From: Planctomycetota bacterium
GTDB taxonomy: Bacteria; Planctomycetota; UBA1135; UBA2386
NCBI GenBank assembly: GCA_016793265.1
Contig: JAEUHT010000300.1
Coordinates: 1-64,000, forward strand
Length of the DNA stretch: 64,000 nucleotides
Direction: 5' to 3'
The translations under genes were made by a program, and so were the position numbers. Below are positions 28,328-36,902 of the stretch, piece after piece. Position 1 is the stretch's first letter. The number at the start of each line of letters is the position of its first letter. Under the pieces are notes generated by a model that did not search any database, was not told the DNA's origin, and saw only the letters and a program-made list of their open reading frames with translations.

Positions 28328-30358
28328 TCAGCCCGAACGCAGCACGGCCTCGAGCGCCGCGATCGCCGGCAGCAGGTCCTGGCGGTCGTCGAGCGCCTTG
28401 CGGAACAGGTCGCCGTGCGCCGCGAGCCGCGCCGGCATCGTCTGCATGGTGAAGCGGCGCGGCGACAGGTCCGCCGCTTCGAGCTCATCCCAGGCCAGCG
28501 GCGCCGACACCGAGGCGCCGCGCACCGGCCGCACCGCGTACGGCGGCACGATCGTCTGGCTGCGGCGGTTCTGCAGGAAGTCCAGGTAGACCTTGCCGTC
28601 GCGTTGGTCCGGCAGCCGTTCGACGGTGGCGATGTCGGGCAGCTCGCGCACCAGCACGCGCGCGACGGCCTCGGTGAACAGGCGGCTGTGCTCGTAGCTG
28701 TAGCCGGGCGCGAGCGGCACGAAGATGTGCATGCCGTTCTTGCCGGAGGTCTTCAGCAGCGGGCGCAGGCCGATGCCGCGCAGCAGGCGGCCGGCGGCGC
28801 GCGCGATGCGCACCACGTGCGCGAACGGCGCCGCCTTCGGGTCGAGGTCGAGCACGGCCCAGTCGGGGCAGTCGAGCGACGCCGTGCGGGACAGCCATGG
28901 ATGCAGGTCGATGCTGCCGAGGTTGGCGACGTACAGCAGCGTCTCGAGGTCGTCGATGACGTGGTGTGCGACGAGCTGGCCATCGTGCGGGATCGGCACC
29001 GTGCGCAACCAGGCCGGCGTGCCGTCCTTGGCCTCGCGCTGGTAGAACGACTTGCCGTCGATGCCGTCGGGGAAGCGGTTGAGGTGCACGGGCCGGTCGC
29101 GCAGGTGCGGCAGCAGCGCGTCGGCGACGGCCTGGTAGTAGCCGATCAGGTCGCCCTTGGTGAAGCCCTCGGCCGGCCAGTAGACCTTGCCGAGGTTGCT
29201 GGGCCGGAAGCGGGCGGGGGGGGCGGCCCGGCCGGCGGCGGTGCCGGTGGCTGGTGTCGTCGGCGTCGTCGGCGCCGCCCGCGTGACCACACGGTGCCAC
29301 GCCAACTGCGGGCCCGGGGCGTAGCCGCTGTCGGCGCGCTTGCCGATCGCCGCGGCGAAGCCGGCGTCGTGCATCGCCCGCAGCAGGGCTTCGCCGTCGC
29401 CGGTGACGTGGTCGACGAACAGCACGCGGCCCGGTGTGGTCACCAGCGTGCGCAGCGCCGCCTTGCGATCGAGCAGCGGCAGCGCCCGCAGGTCGTACTC
29501 TTCCCACTGCAGCAGATCGAAGGTGTAGAAGGCAGTCGTGGCGTCGCCGTGCTGCAGCGCGCGGGCGGTCGCCGCGGCATCGGGTCGGCCATCGGCGCCG
29601 AGCGCGACCAGCACGCCGTCGACGACAGCGCGTTCGCAGGCGAGGCCGCGCACGTCGGCGGCGATCGCCGCCGGCAGCGGCAGCGTGGCGAGCACCTGCT
29701 CGCCGTGCTTGACGATGCGGCAGCGCAACCCGGGGAGCTCCAACTCGAACAGCCAGTCCGGGTCGCGGAACGGGCCACGTTCGTGCCCCCAGCGCATCGG
29801 CGGCGCGTCGAGCGGCACGTCGGCGATCGGGGCGCCGTCGAGGTCGATGCCGAGCGCGCTGTCGCGGCCGTGGCCGGCGTAGCGGTCCTTGGACTTGAAC
29901 AACAGCCAGCTGTTCTTCGCCTGCTGCGTGCGCACGAGGTGCCACTCGCCCCGCAGCCGCCGCCCGCGCAGCACGACCTTGAGCTCGCCCTTCTGCATGG
30001 CCTCTTCCCAGTCGGGGATCTTGACCAGCGAGTAGGTGCCGCGGTCCCAGATCGTCATCGTGCCGGCGCCATACTGGCCTTTGGGGATGCGGCCGTGGAA
30101 GTGTTCGTATTCGAGCGGGTGGTCCTCGGTGCGCACGGCCAGGCGCTTGTCGGCCGGGTCGAACGAGAAGCCGCGCGGCACGGCCCAGGACTTCAACACG
30201 CCGTCGCGCTCCAGGCGCAGGTCGTAGTGCAGTTGGCGGGCCTCGTGGCGGTGCACGACAAAGACGTCGTCGCGGCGCGGCGCCGGCGGCGCCGGAGCTG
30301 GCTCCGGCGTCGCCGCGAAGTCGCGCTTCTGCCGGTACTCGTGCAGCGGGTCGGCCAT
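28328..30358 (-). CDS. ligD: LigD with phosphoesterase and polymerase domains and an inactivated ligase domain
   Basis: 676 residues in the order phosphoesterase, ligase-like, primase/polymerase. Phosphoesterase (about 30-160): VHRHEARQLHYDLRLE and EDHPLEYEHFHG hold its metal-binding His residues. Ligase-like (about 195-360): motif I KWDG reads ELPG (Lys replaced by Glu207), motif IV EGIVGK reads AAAIGK and motif V LKIK reads HRVV, so it should not adenylate. Polymerase (about 385-670): VLDLDPKAAPF (Asp504, Asp506), KTSGKNGMHIFVPL and VYLDFLQNRRSQTIVPPY are intact. It would trim and fill ends while the ligase in the convergent Ku operon seals them. ATG 30358 is preceded by TACCAT 8 nt upstream. 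Confidence 0.92.
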   Translation of the reverse strand: MADPLHEYRQKRDFAATPEPAPAPPAPRRDDVFVVHRHEARQLHYDLRLERDGVLKSWAVPRGFSFDPADKRLAVRTEDHPLEYEHFHGRIPKGQYGAGTMTIWDRGTYSLVKIPDWEEAMQKGELKVVLRGRRLRGEWHLVRTQQAKNSWLLFKSKDRYAGHGRDSALGIDLDGAPIADVPLDAPPMRWGHERGPFRDPDWLFELELPGLRCRIVKHGEQVLATLPLPAAIAADVRGLACERAVVDGVLVALGADGRPDAAATARALQHGDATTAFYTFDLLQWEEYDLRALPLLDRKAALRTLVTTPGRVLFVDHVTGDGEALLRAMHDAGFAAAIGKRADSGYAPGPQLAWHRVVTRAAPTTPTTPATGTAAGRAAPPARFRPSNLGKVYWPAEGFTKGDLIGYYQAVADALLPHLRDRPVHLNRFPDGIDGKSFYQREAKDGTPAWLRTVPIPHDGQLVAHHVIDDLETLLYVANLGSIDLHPWLSRTASLDCPDWAVLDLDPKAAPFAHVVRIARAAGRLLRGIGLRPLLKTSGKNGMHIFVPLAPGYSYEHSRLFTEAVARVLVRELPDIATVERLPDQRDGKVYLDFLQNRRSQTIVPPYAVRPVRGASVSAPLAWDELEAADLSPRRFTMQTMPARLAAHGDLFRKALDDRQDLLPAIAALEAVLRSG

Positions 30359-30732
30359 CGCGCCGCATGGTAGATCGCCGCCGGTCGTTTGCGACGAGCC
30401 GTTCGTTGTGCGGTCGCGCACGGTGTGCGGAACTGCACTGGCGTTCAGGCCCGGTCGCATGGCCGGCTCAAGCCGTGGAATGTGAAGTGGTTGTGGCGGT
30501 CGCCCTGGGGCCGGGGCTGCGGGCTCGGGCGCTTCTGGGCGGCGTCGGGGCCGGCTTCTGCGCGGGCACCGCCTTTGCTCAAGACGAAGCCATCGAGCGG
30601 CGCGTGCAGCGCCGTGGCAACCGAACTTCGCCTTGCTTGGAACCCCGGGCGAAGTAACGTGCTACGGCTCGACTTGGCTCCGCTCGTCCCTGGAGTAGAC
30701 CCTGCCGCCGTCCCTGGCGGATCCGCATCCCA
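30359..30732. other. divergent intergenic region
   Basis: 374 bp between ligD and the propeller lipoprotein, with no supported gene. It holds a TACCAT -10-like element for ligD (30367-30372, minus), an inverted repeat ACTTCGCC/GGCGAAGT (30625-30632 and 30648-30655) and a weak + strand promoter at 30674-30701. Confidence 0.5.
30674..30701 (+). promoter_or_regulatory. putative promoter of the propeller lipoprotein
   Basis: TTGGCT (30674-30679), a 16-bp spacer and TAGACC (30696-30701), 31 nt before the ATG at 30733. The -10 is a poor match. Confidence 0.3.
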
Positions 30733-33700
30733 ATGAAAGCCAATCCAACCCATCGGCCCGGCGCGTCCCCTCTCGCGGGTCGCCGCTTCTCCCAGGCCCT
30801 CGTGCTCGCCAGCGGGCTCGCGCTCGTCGGTTGCACGGGCGGTAGCAAGGGCGATCCCGACAACCGCGGCGACTTCAAGGTCGCCAGCATCAGCACCGGT
30901 TCGGGCAACGTCTATCCGTACCGCATCCGCACGACGGACTCGTTCGGCAACCCGACCTCGACGGTCGTGAACATCGAGAGCCAGGCGACGCTGCAGCAGT
31001 ACGTGAACGGCAACAACGGCGTATTGCCGGTGGCGACCCTGCCGACGACGGCGGTGCTGCCGGACGGCAACCCGGGCAACCACTTCCTGCACTTCGCCTT
31101 CACGCACAAGCTCAAGGTCGAGTCGATCCTGAGCAATCTGCTCGCCGACCAGAGCAACTCGGGCCTGACGGGATCGCTGACCGTGCTCGCCTACGACCCG
31201 AGCACGGAGACGTCGGTGGCGGTGACGGGGCGCGGCTTCGTCAACGGCTACACCTACTACAACGAAGGCGGCGTGCTGCGGCTGGTGCAGGCGGTCGAAG
31301 CCGATGGCAACGACGTGCACGTGCTCGACTCGCGCGCCAACGGCTTCCCGAGTTTTGCCGGCGCCGCAGACCTGGTCTCGAAGAAGGCGTTCGTCTTCAT
31401 CGCCGACACCGACAACGATCTGACCACGCTCGAGACGTTCCCGGCCAACCGGCTGATCCGGCTCGTCGTCACCAACGCCGTGCGCGACAGCGAGAACGAC
31501 ATCCTGCAGCAGGAAGTCGGCGTCGCCACCACGGTCGGTGCGGACAGCAACCCGCCGCAGGTGCTCGGTTACACCACGCTGGCGCCGCAGATCTCGCCGG
31601 GCAATGGTGATACCGGCGTCGATCCGACGGGTTCGATCCTGGTGCGCTTCAACAAGCCGGTGCAGCCGGGCCTGGTCGGCAGCTTCTTCGATCCGACCCT
31701 GTTCACGCCGCCGACCGGTGGTGTGTCGCTGCAGGTGACGGTCGCGGCGCAGACCTTCCCGGTGCTCTACTACGCGGACCCGGTCAGCTACGGCGATCTG
31801 ATGAACTACCTCATCAAGCCCGCCTACAACCTGCCCGGCCAGTCGGTCGTCGCCTTCTCGGTGCAGACGACCACGATCCGCAGCCTGACCGGCTCGCTGA
31901 TCGGGCAACAGGTCGATACGACGTTCACGACCTCGGCCGGCCCCGGCATCGTCAACGCGCCGGTCGCCCCCGAAGCGATCTACGTCGGCATCGCCGGTGC
32001 GGAGCCGGGTGTGTCGGTCATCGACCTCAACGGCTTCGGCCAGGGCACCGGCGACATCAACGTCACGCGGTGGCCGCTCAACCCGAACATCGGCGTCGCC
32101 GGTGTCGTGCCGACGATGTCGCCGGGCACCAGCAACCTCGACGCCGGTGGCGCGGGGGTGCTGTCGCTGACCCAGGATACGAACGGCAGCACCCGCCTCT
32201 TGCGCGACCCGATCGTCGGCGACGTCACCGACATCCACCTCGGCGCACCGCTCGACCTGATCTACAACAACGAGAACATCAACGTCAACGCCAGCCGCGC
32301 CAACCAGATCAACCAGCTGCTGGGGCAGGCGATGGGCGGCAATACGATCACGCAGCCGCCGGTGCCGAATCCGCCGCGCTTCGTGTTCCCGCCGCCGAAC
32401 CCCAACCGCGCGATCTTCTGCGAAGAGCCGGCGGTGAAGTCGTCGCTCGGCCCGCCCAACGCGCTCGTCACCGGCGGTCCGCCGGCCGGCTGTCTCGCGG
32501 TCGGTCTCAACCTGCTGGTCGCGGGCAACCCGTTCTCCTCGGTGCAGAACGAACTCGGCCTCTACGGCACGACCTTCATGGGTGTGTTCGTCGGTCCGCA
32601 GCCGGCGCCCGGTTCGCCGCCGCCGCCGCCGCCGTTCTGCCCGTTCACGTCGCGCCAGCAGGTCGGCCACTTCCTCTACGTGCTCGATCGTGACAACCGC
32701 CAGGTCGTCGTCGTCAACAGCAACCGCTTCACGGTGCTCGACACGATCCAGCTGTCGGACCCGGTCAGCATGGCGATGTCGCCGAACATGACGCGCCTGG
32801 CGGTCACCAACTTCGCCAGCTCGTCGGTGAGCTTCATCGACATCGACCCGACCAGCTCGACCTTCCATCAGGTGGTCACCGAGACGCGTGTCGAGGCCGG
32901 TCCGACCGGTGTCGCCTGGCAGCCGGACGGTGAGGACGTGCTGGTGGTGTCGACCGACGCCAACCTGCTGTCGATCATCAGCGCGCTCGACTTCACGGTG
33001 CGGCGCACGGTCGGCGGCTTCCTCAATGCCCCGATCGATATCGTCGCGACCGAGCGCTACAACGGCAACGGCAATACGTCGGGCCTCTACTACGCCTACA
33101 TCCTCAACTCGAACGGCACCATCGCCATCTACGAGTCGGGTCCGGACGGCGTCAACGGCATCGGCTTCAACGACATCATCGGTTCGGTCACGAACGTGTC
33201 GTTCCCGCGCGCTCGCGGCATGATCTACGACATGACCGCCGGGCTCGGCGGCATCTACATCGGGCACACCGATGATGGTGGCCTCGGCCAGGTGTCGCGC
33301 CTGACCCTGACCTCGACGCCGTTCGGCGCCCAGCAGCTGAACCCCTCGTCGGGCGGCTTCATCCTGCCGCCGACCTATCGCCAGAAGGAATGGACGGTGA
33401 CGCAGCGCTTCGGCGGCGCGCAGCCGACCACGCCGGTGCACGACACCATGTCCGGCAACTCGATCGTCGACCTGTGCTTCGACGACATGCTCAACATCGG
33501 CGCCGTCACCGGCCAGGCGACGCTGTTCGCGCCGACCTACACGACGACGCCCTACATCCACTCGGGCAAGCACGTGCTGAAGAACAACGGTGGCGCCCTG
33601 ACGCGCGCCGTGCAGCCGCGCCTGCTGTTCGTGGCGCTGTCGGACGTCGGCAACGTCGACGTGTTCGAACTGCAGACCGGCACGCGGGTGGCCAGCATCT

Positions 33701-33744
33701 CGGTGCCCGGCGTGCGTGTGGTCGCCAACTACTGGCGGCAGTGA
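30733..33744 (+). CDS. large lipoprotein with Ig-like domain and beta-propeller
   Basis: 1003 residues. A signal peptide ends in a lipobox (ALVGC, Cys34), so it should be a surface or periplasmic lipoprotein. The N-terminal third is a planctomycete-type extracellular region; residues about 275-400 contain a Big_5-like Ig module (ISPGNGDTGVDPTGSILVRF). From about 640 a YVTN-like propeller appears: GHFLYVLDRDNRQVVVVNSN, PVSMAMSPNMTRLAVTN, PTGVAWQPDGEDVLVVST, ending FVALSDVGNVDVFEL. A proline run separates the parts. No catalytic residues are visible; binding or structural roles are plausible. It shares the lipobox-plus-Ig architecture with the gene at 54595-58065. Confidence 0.85.
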   Translation: MKANPTHRPGASPLAGRRFSQALVLASGLALVGCTGGSKGDPDNRGDFKVASISTGSGNVYPYRIRTTDSFGNPTSTVVNIESQATLQQYVNGNNGVLPVATLPTTAVLPDGNPGNHFLHFAFTHKLKVESILSNLLADQSNSGLTGSLTVLAYDPSTETSVAVTGRGFVNGYTYYNEGGVLRLVQAVEADGNDVHVLDSRANGFPSFAGAADLVSKKAFVFIADTDNDLTTLETFPANRLIRLVVTNAVRDSENDILQQEVGVATTVGADSNPPQVLGYTTLAPQISPGNGDTGVDPTGSILVRFNKPVQPGLVGSFFDPTLFTPPTGGVSLQVTVAAQTFPVLYYADPVSYGDLMNYLIKPAYNLPGQSVVAFSVQTTTIRSLTGSLIGQQVDTTFTTSAGPGIVNAPVAPEAIYVGIAGAEPGVSVIDLNGFGQGTGDINVTRWPLNPNIGVAGVVPTMSPGTSNLDAGGAGVLSLTQDTNGSTRLLRDPIVGDVTDIHLGAPLDLIYNNENINVNASRANQINQLLGQAMGGNTITQPPVPNPPRFVFPPPNPNRAIFCEEPAVKSSLGPPNALVTGGPPAGCLAVGLNLLVAGNPFSSVQNELGLYGTTFMGVFVGPQPAPGSPPPPPPFCPFTSRQQVGHFLYVLDRDNRQVVVVNSNRFTVLDTIQLSDPVSMAMSPNMTRLAVTNFASSSVSFIDIDPTSSTFHQVVTETRVEAGPTGVAWQPDGEDVLVVSTDANLLSIISALDFTVRRTVGGFLNAPIDIVATERYNGNGNTSGLYYAYILNSNGTIAIYESGPDGVNGIGFNDIIGSVTNVSFPRARGMIYDMTAGLGGIYIGHTDDGGLGQVSRLTLTSTPFGAQQLNPSSGGFILPPTYRQKEWTVTQRFGGAQPTTPVHDTMSGNSIVDLCFDDMLNIGAVTGQATLFAPTYTTTPYIHSGKHVLKNNGGALTRAVQPRLLFVALSDVGNVDVFELQTGTRVASISVPGVRVVANYWRQ

Positions 33745-33759
33745 GCTCTGCTGGGTGAG

Positions 33760-33782
33760 CCCAGCCGAGTGAATCGGCTGGG
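33760..33782 (+). terminator. hairpin after the propeller lipoprotein
   Basis: CCCAGCCGA (33760-33768), loop GTGAA, TCGGCTGGG (33774-33782): a perfect 9-bp stem 16 bp after the stop. There is no T tract. The stem word TCGGCTGGG also occurs in the 16-bp repeats after der. Confidence 0.5.
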
Positions 33783-33880
33783 TTCCGGCGCCGATCGGCG
33801 GCGCCGTTGCCGACGGCGCCCCGCGGGTGAGCATCCGCGGGGCGCCGTCTCGCGTACTGCACCCGCTTCCGCCTCTCGGC

Positions 33881-33909
33881 TTGAGGTTGGTCGCGCGCCG
33901 CCGCAGAAT
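33881..33909 (+). promoter_or_regulatory. promoter of the ubiE operon
   Basis: TTGAGG (33881-33886), a 17-bp spacer and CAGAAT (33904-33909). The -10 ends 10 nt before the ATG at 33920, so the 5' leader would be only a few nucleotides. Confidence 0.55.
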
Positions 33910-33919
33910 CCTCCCCGCG

Positions 33920-34609
33920 ATGCCCGACGCTACGACGATCCAGCGCATGTTCGCGGAGGTGGCCCCCGGCTACGACCGCGCCAATCGCGCCCTGTCGCTC
34001 GGCATCGACCTCTGGTGGCGCCGGCAGACGGTGCGCACGGTGCGGCTGCAGCCCGGCGAACGTGGCCTCGACGTCTGCGCCGGCACCGGGGACCTCGCCT
34101 TCGCCCTGGCGCGGGCTGGCGCCCGCATGGTGGCCACCGACTTCTGCGCGCCGATGCTCGTGCGCACCGCCCACAAGGGACCCGCGGCGTCGCGGCCGGC
34201 GTTCCTCGCTGCCGACACCCTCGCGCTGCCGTTCCCCGACCGCAGCTTCGACTTCGCCACCGTTGCCTTCGGCATCCGCAACGTCAGCGACCCGGTCGCC
34301 GGCTTGCGCGAGATGGCGCGCGTGGTGCGTCCCGGCGGCCGCATCGTCGTGCTCGAGTTCAGCCGCACGCGCGTGCCTCTGCTCGGTCGCGCCTACAACT
34401 TCTACTTCCGCCACGTGCTGCCGCGCCTCGGCCAGTGGATCTCGGGCAGCCGCAACGACGCCTACCGCTACCTGCACGATTCGGTGATGGCCTTCCCCGA
34501 ACGCCAGCAGTTCCTCGACCTGATGACGCAGGCCGGGCTCGGCGAGCCGCGTCTGCGTCTGCTCACCGGCGGTGTGGCAGCGATCTACCGTGGCGAAGTC
34601 CGGGGCTGA
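33920..34609 (+). CDS. ubiE: demethylmenaquinone/ubiquinone C-methyltransferase
   Basis: 229 residues. UbiE/MenG methylates the quinone ring with S-adenosylmethionine as the last step of menaquinone synthesis. AEVAPGYDRANRALSLGIDL is the family N-terminal signature, GLDVCAGTGDLAFALA the SAM-binding motif I, LPFPDRSFDFATVAFGIRNV motif II with its diagnostic FGIRN, and SRNDAYRYLHDSVMAFPER the C-terminal signature. ATG 33920 is supported by the promoter just upstream; an open frame from 33827 adds unconserved residues. First of six overlapping genes; it overlaps the next gene by 20 bp. With a UbiA-like and a UbiX-like gene beside it, menaquinone is more likely than ubiquinone. Confidence 0.94.
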   Translation: MPDATTIQRMFAEVAPGYDRANRALSLGIDLWWRRQTVRTVRLQPGERGLDVCAGTGDLAFALARAGARMVATDFCAPMLVRTAHKGPAASRPAFLAADTLALPFPDRSFDFATVAFGIRNVSDPVAGLREMARVVRPGGRIVVLEFSRTRVPLLGRAYNFYFRHVLPRLGQWISGSRNDAYRYLHDSVMAFPERQQFLDLMTQAGLGEPRLRLLTGGVAAIYRGEVRG

Positions 34610-35366
34610 CAAGCGTGCGACCGCGGCTGCCCCGGCCGGCCCGCAGGCGCCGGCCGAGGTGGCATGGAGCTACTTCCGCTGGTCGCGCGAGCCCGCGGTC
34701 GGGCTCTTCTCGGTGATCCCGCTGTGGCTGCTCTACGAGGGCTGCCGCCTGCTGCTGACACCGTCGGAGCGCAACGGCGCCGAGATCCTGCTGCTGCAGC
34801 AGCTCGATCGCATCGGCGCGCGCGCCCACCTGGTGTTTCGCGTCGCCTTCCTCTGCCTCTGTGTCGCCGCCGCGATCAGCCTCGTGCGGCGGCAGGTGCC
34901 GTGGCTGCGCGTCGCCATGGTCATCACGCTCGAAGGCACCATCTACGGCCTGCTGCTCGGCCCGATGGCAGCCTACCTGACCACCTCGGCGGCGCACTTC
35001 CTGGCGACGCCGTGGGGTTCGCCGCTGGCGCAGAACCTCGTCGGCTCGATCGGCGCCGGCATCTTCGAAGAGCTGGTATTCCGGCTCGGCCTGATGTCGG
35101 CGCTGGTGTGGCTGGCGTTGCGCGCGATCCGCGCCTGGGCGCTGCCGGTCTGGCTCGCCGGGGTGTTCGCCGTCGTCGTCAGTGCGCTGGTCTTCTCGTG
35201 GTTCCACCACTTCTGCGGGGAACCATGGCACGCCGGCCGCTTCCTGTTCCGCACCATGGCCGGGCTGTTGCTCGGTGTGCTGATGTGGGCGCGCGGCTAC
35301 GGTGTCTGCGTCTACACGCATTCCCTCTACAACGTCTACTTCTACCTCAACGGCGATGGCAGCTGA
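34590..35366 (+). CDS. CPBP family intramembrane metalloprotease
   Basis: About 258 residues with five or six membrane helices. The three CPBP (Rce1/Abi) motifs are present in order: EELVFRLG (EExxxR), FSWFHH (FxxxH) and THSLYNVYFY (HxxxN). Homologues cleave membrane proteins or process peptides; the substrate here is unknown. The GTG at 34590 lies inside ubiE, giving a 20-bp overlap; another GTG at 34572 would add six residues. Its position inside a quinone and DNA-repair operon is unexplained. Confidence 0.87.
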   Translation: MAKSGADKRATAAAPAGPQAPAEVAWSYFRWSREPAVGLFSVIPLWLLYEGCRLLLTPSERNGAEILLLQQLDRIGARAHLVFRVAFLCLCVAAAISLVRRQVPWLRVAMVITLEGTIYGLLLGPMAAYLTTSAAHFLATPWGSPLAQNLVGSIGAGIFEELVFRLGLMSALVWLALRAIRAWALPVWLAGVFAVVVSALVFSWFHHFCGEPWHAGRFLFRTMAGLLLGVLMWARGYGVCVYTHSLYNVYFYLNGDGS

Positions 35367-36021
35367 GCGAACCAGCGCGCAATGCTTCGCCGTCGGCTTC
35401 TCTGGCGGCAGTGGCATCAGCTACGGCCTGCGCCTCGTCGAGGTGCTGTTGGCGGCTGGCCACGAGGTGCACCTGACCGCGACCACGGCCGCGCGGCGGG
35501 TGATCGTGCACGAGGCCGGCCTCGCCGCCAGCGTCGAGCAGGTCGACCTCGTCAGCCTGTTCCCGGCGCCGCTGCGACAGCATCTCCGCGTGCATGCGCT
35601 CGACGAGGTCGCCGCCGCGCCGGCGTCCGGCAGCGCGCGCTTCGCGGCCACGATCGTGGTGCCATGCAGCATGGGCACGCTGGCGCGCATCGCCCACGGC
35701 TTCTCGAGCAACCTCGTCGAACGTGCGGCCGACGTCGCCATCAAGGAAGGCCGACCGCTCGTGGTGGTGCCGCGCGAGACGCCGCTCTCGGTCGTGCACC
35801 TCGAGAACATGCTGCGGTTGGCGAAGCTCGGCGTCATCGTGCTGCCGGCGATGCCGGGCTTCTATCACCGGCCGTTGGCGGTCGCCGACCTCGTCGACTT
35901 CGTCGTCGGCAAGGTGCTCGACCGCATCGGCGTCGATCACGACCTCGTGCGCCGGTGGCAGACGCCGCCGTCGCCGCCAGCGCCACCAACCTCGCCGTGG
36001 GACGAGGGAGAGGGAGCATGA
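35356..36021 (+). CDS. ubiX: UbiX-like flavin prenyltransferase
   Basis: 221 residues. UbiX prenylates FMN to make the cofactor of UbiD-type decarboxylases. AVGFSGGSGISYGLRLVEVL is the FMN-binding N-terminus, IVVPCSMGTLARIAHGFSSN the central signature, and RPLVVVPRETPLSVVHLENM followed by VLPAMPGFYHRP the conserved C-terminal blocks. No ubiD is in the window. Beside a UbiA-like gene it may serve the futalosine menaquinone route, where UbiX/UbiD paralogues act (inference from pathway knowledge). It starts inside the protease gene with an 11-bp overlap and ends with an ATGA overlap with ubiA. Confidence 0.94.
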   Translation: MAAERTSAQCFAVGFSGGSGISYGLRLVEVLLAAGHEVHLTATTAARRVIVHEAGLAASVEQVDLVSLFPAPLRQHLRVHALDEVAAAPASGSARFAATIVVPCSMGTLARIAHGFSSNLVERAADVAIKEGRPLVVVPRETPLSVVHLENMLRLAKLGVIVLPAMPGFYHRPLAVADLVDFVVGKVLDRIGVDHDLVRRWQTPPSPPAPPTSPWDEGEGA

Positions 36022-36902
36022 GCCCGGTCGCCGCGCGCGTGCGCACCTTCGCCGGGCTGGTCAAGCTGTCGCACTCGGTGTTCGCGTTGCCGTTCGCGCT
36101 GTTGTCGCTGCTGAGCGCGACCGCAGGCGCGCCTCCGGTTCGGCTGCTGGTGCTGGTCGTGCTCGCCGTGGTCGCCGCACGCACCGCGGCGATGGCCTAC
36201 AACCGGCTCGCCGACCGCCACCTCGACGCGCGGAACCCGCGCACCGCGGGCCGCGAGATCCCGAGCGGCCGGGTGTCGCCGGCGGCAGCGGCGGCGCTGA
36301 CGGCGGGCGCCGGTGGGGTGTTCCTGTGGGCCTGCTGGCTGTTGTCGCCGCTCTGCTTCTGGCTCGGCCTGCCGACGCTCGCCTGGCTGCTCGGCTACAG
36401 CCACGCCAAGCGCTTCTCGTCGTGGTGCCACCTGTGGCTCGGCGTCGCCCTCGGCATTTCGCCGCTGGCGGCCTGGCTCGCGGCCGACGGCGAGTTCGGC
36501 CCGCGGCTGTGGGCGCCGTTCGGGCTCGGCCTCGCCGTGGCGGCCTGGGTCGGCGGCTTCGACGTTCTCTACGCCTGCCAGGACATCGGCTTCGACCGCC
36601 AGCAAGGTCTGCACTCGATCCCGGCGCGCTTCGGCCCGCGGCGCGCGATGGAGATCAGCCGTCTGTTGCACTCGTTCGCGGCGGTGGGGTTCGCGGGCTT
36701 CGGCTGGCTGGTGCCGCTCGGTCCGGCTTATGCCGCGGGCCTCGGCCTCGCGGTCGTGCTGCTGGTGTGGCAACATCGCCTGCTGCGGCCCGACGATCTG
36801 TCGCGCATCCAGATGGCGTTCTTCACCGCCAACGGCTTGCTCGCCATGCTGCTGTTCGTGGCCGGCTGCCTCGATCTCTATTGGCTGGCACCGTTGCGCT
36901 GA
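36018..36902 (+). CDS. UbiA-type polyprenyltransferase (menaquinone, MqnP-like)
   Basis: 294 residues, seven to nine membrane helices. The first Asp-rich motif is YNRLADRHLDARNPRT followed by GREIPSG; the second is YACQDIGFDRQQGLHSIPAR. Both are the Mg-diphosphate sites of UbiA enzymes, and the sequence is of the UbiA/MqnP type that attaches an isoprenoid tail to an aromatic acid. A GAGGGAGAGGGAG purine tract upstream serves as ribosome binding site. Its ATG overlaps ubiX (ATGA, 36018-36021) and its stop shares one base with the holA start (TGATG). Which quinone precursor it uses is inferred from context only. Confidence 0.9.
   Translation: MSPVAARVRTFAGLVKLSHSVFALPFALLSLLSATAGAPPVRLLVLVVLAVVAARTAAMAYNRLADRHLDARNPRTAGREIPSGRVSPAAAAALTAGAGGVFLWACWLLSPLCFWLGLPTLAWLLGYSHAKRFSSWCHLWLGVALGISPLAAWLAADGEFGPRLWAPFGLGLAVAAWVGGFDVLYACQDIGFDRQQGLHSIPARFGPRRAMEISRLLHSFAAVGFAGFGWLVPLGPAYAAGLGLAVVLLVWQHRLLRPDDLSRIQMAFFTANGLLAMLLFVAGCLDLYWLAPLR

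Noticed and set aside
30445-33948. A 1167-codon open frame opposite the propeller lipoprotein
   Set aside because: Arg/Val/Asp-rich antisense composition; no start context or motif.
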